Shown here one piece after another: positions 6,252 through 6,617 of a stretch of DNA of 6,617 nucleotides. This stretch comes from JBHENW01 sp046261875. Its GTDB lineage: Bacteria; Acidobacteriota; Thermoanaerobaculia; UBA5066; Gp7-AA6. The stretch spans positions 1-6,617 of the forward strand of contig JBHENW010000095.1 in the NCBI GenBank assembly GCA_046261875.1, given 5' to 3'. The translations under genes and the position numbers were made by a program. Within the stretch, counting starts at the first letter, position 1. Each line of letters begins with the position of its first letter. The notes beneath the pieces were generated by a model. That model saw nothing but the letters and a program-made list of their open reading frames with translations. It was not told the origin of the DNA and made no database searches.

Positions 6252-6617
6252 TCACTCCTCCGAGAAGAAGACCGTCTTCGTCTCGGTGTAGTGCTCCAGG
6301 GCGGCGAGGCCGAGCTCGCGTCCGAGGCCGCTCTCCTTGACGCCGCCGAAAGGCGCCTCGAGGAACACGCTGCGGCTGCTGTTGACCGACAGAACGCCCG
6401 TTTCGAGGGCGCGGGCGACGCGCATCGCGCGGCCCAGGTCGCGCGTATAAAGCGATCCGGAGAGCCCGTAGCGGCTCGCGTTGGCGAGGCGGACGGCTTC
6501 CTCTTCGTCGCGGAACGGGATGACCGAGACGACGGGGCCGAAGATCTCCTCGCGCGCGACCTGCATGTCGTTGTCCACGTCGGCGAGCACGGCGGGAGTC
6601 AGGTAGCTCCCCCGGGC
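6252..6617 (-). CDS. NAD(P)-dependent aldehyde dehydrogenase, C-terminal 122 residues (truncated by window edge)
   Basis: The frame is open to the right edge, so the gene starts outside the window; full-length relatives have about 480-500 residues. The visible part begins ARGSYLTPAVLADVDNDMQV and contains the cofactor-site motif EEIFGPVVSV, the helix EAVRLANASRYGLSGSLYT, and the signature PFGGVKESGLGRE near the C-terminus, followed by HYTETKTVFF. These place it in the classical ALDH superfamily, in the betaine-aldehyde / gamma-glutamyl-aminobutyraldehyde dehydrogenase style. The catalytic cysteine and glutamate are not in the window. Its stop is ten bases before the ligase gene, so the two are co-transcribed. 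In the proposed pathway it would oxidise the aldehyde produced from the gamma-glutamylated amine to the acid. A GTG at 6590 is internal and is not the start. Confidence 0.95.
   Translation of the reverse strand, partial: ARGSYLTPAVLADVDNDMQVAREEIFGPVVSVIPFRDEEEAVRLANASRYGLSGSLYTRDLGRAMRVARALETGVLSVNSSRSVFLEAPFGGVKESGLGRELGLAALEHYTETKTVFFSEE

Noticed and set aside
6252..6590. A complete 112-residue gene beginning at the GTG at 6590
   Set aside because: The frame stays open to the right edge and the residues upstream of that GTG (GSYLTPA) continue the aldehyde dehydrogenase consensus, so it is a window truncation.
1..6617. CRISPR array, tRNA, insertion sequence, phage or defence genes
   Set aside because: No spaced direct repeats, cloverleaf-like segment, transposase or integrase motif was found on either strand; nearly all bases are explained by metabolic genes.

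Overview
The window is GC-rich, densely coding bacterial DNA. Intergenic gaps run from 1 to 29 bases, and two genes overlap by 4. The base composition, Arg/Ala/Gly-rich proteins and an exported NTF2-like protein would suit a soil-type lineage such as Acidobacteriota, Rokubacteria or a deltaproteobacterial group. Nothing in the window fixes the taxon, so this is a weak inference.

Layout. Positions 35-772 (+) encode a small exported protein with an NTF2/SnoaL-like domain and a C-terminal beta-rich domain. Everything else is on the minus strand and reads from the right edge leftwards as one tightly packed operon: the C-terminal part of an aldehyde dehydrogenase (6252-6617, running off the window), a glutamine-synthetase-family ligase (4859-6241), a short-chain dehydrogenase (4081-4857, GTG start), an amino acid/amine permease of the APC superfamily (2452-4065), an M20 zinc peptidase resembling carboxypeptidase G2 (1217-2455), and the remnant of a YceI-family gene (795-1187). 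The remnant carries two apparent +1 shifts and an internal deletion. The exported-protein gene and the operon converge at 773-794. No stretch over 300 bases lacks a gene, and no tRNA, rRNA, CRISPR, insertion sequence or integrase was seen.

How the genes may work together. Permease + glutamine-synthetase-like ligase + aldehyde dehydrogenase is the core of the gamma-glutamylation route for amines, as in the Puu putrescine pathway. In that route an imported amine is capped with glutamate, oxidised to an aldehyde and then an acid, and the gamma-glutamyl cap is hydrolysed. The added SDR recalls the mycobacterial glnA4-amidotransferase-aldC-SDR cluster. The class I amidotransferase-type hydrolase (PuuD) that normally removes the cap is not in this window. 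A carboxypeptidase-G2-like M20 enzyme sits in the same transcription unit and is overlap-coupled to the permease. The most interesting hypothesis here is that this M20 enzyme does the de-glutamylation. It is unproven, and the missing hydrolase could lie just beyond the right edge.
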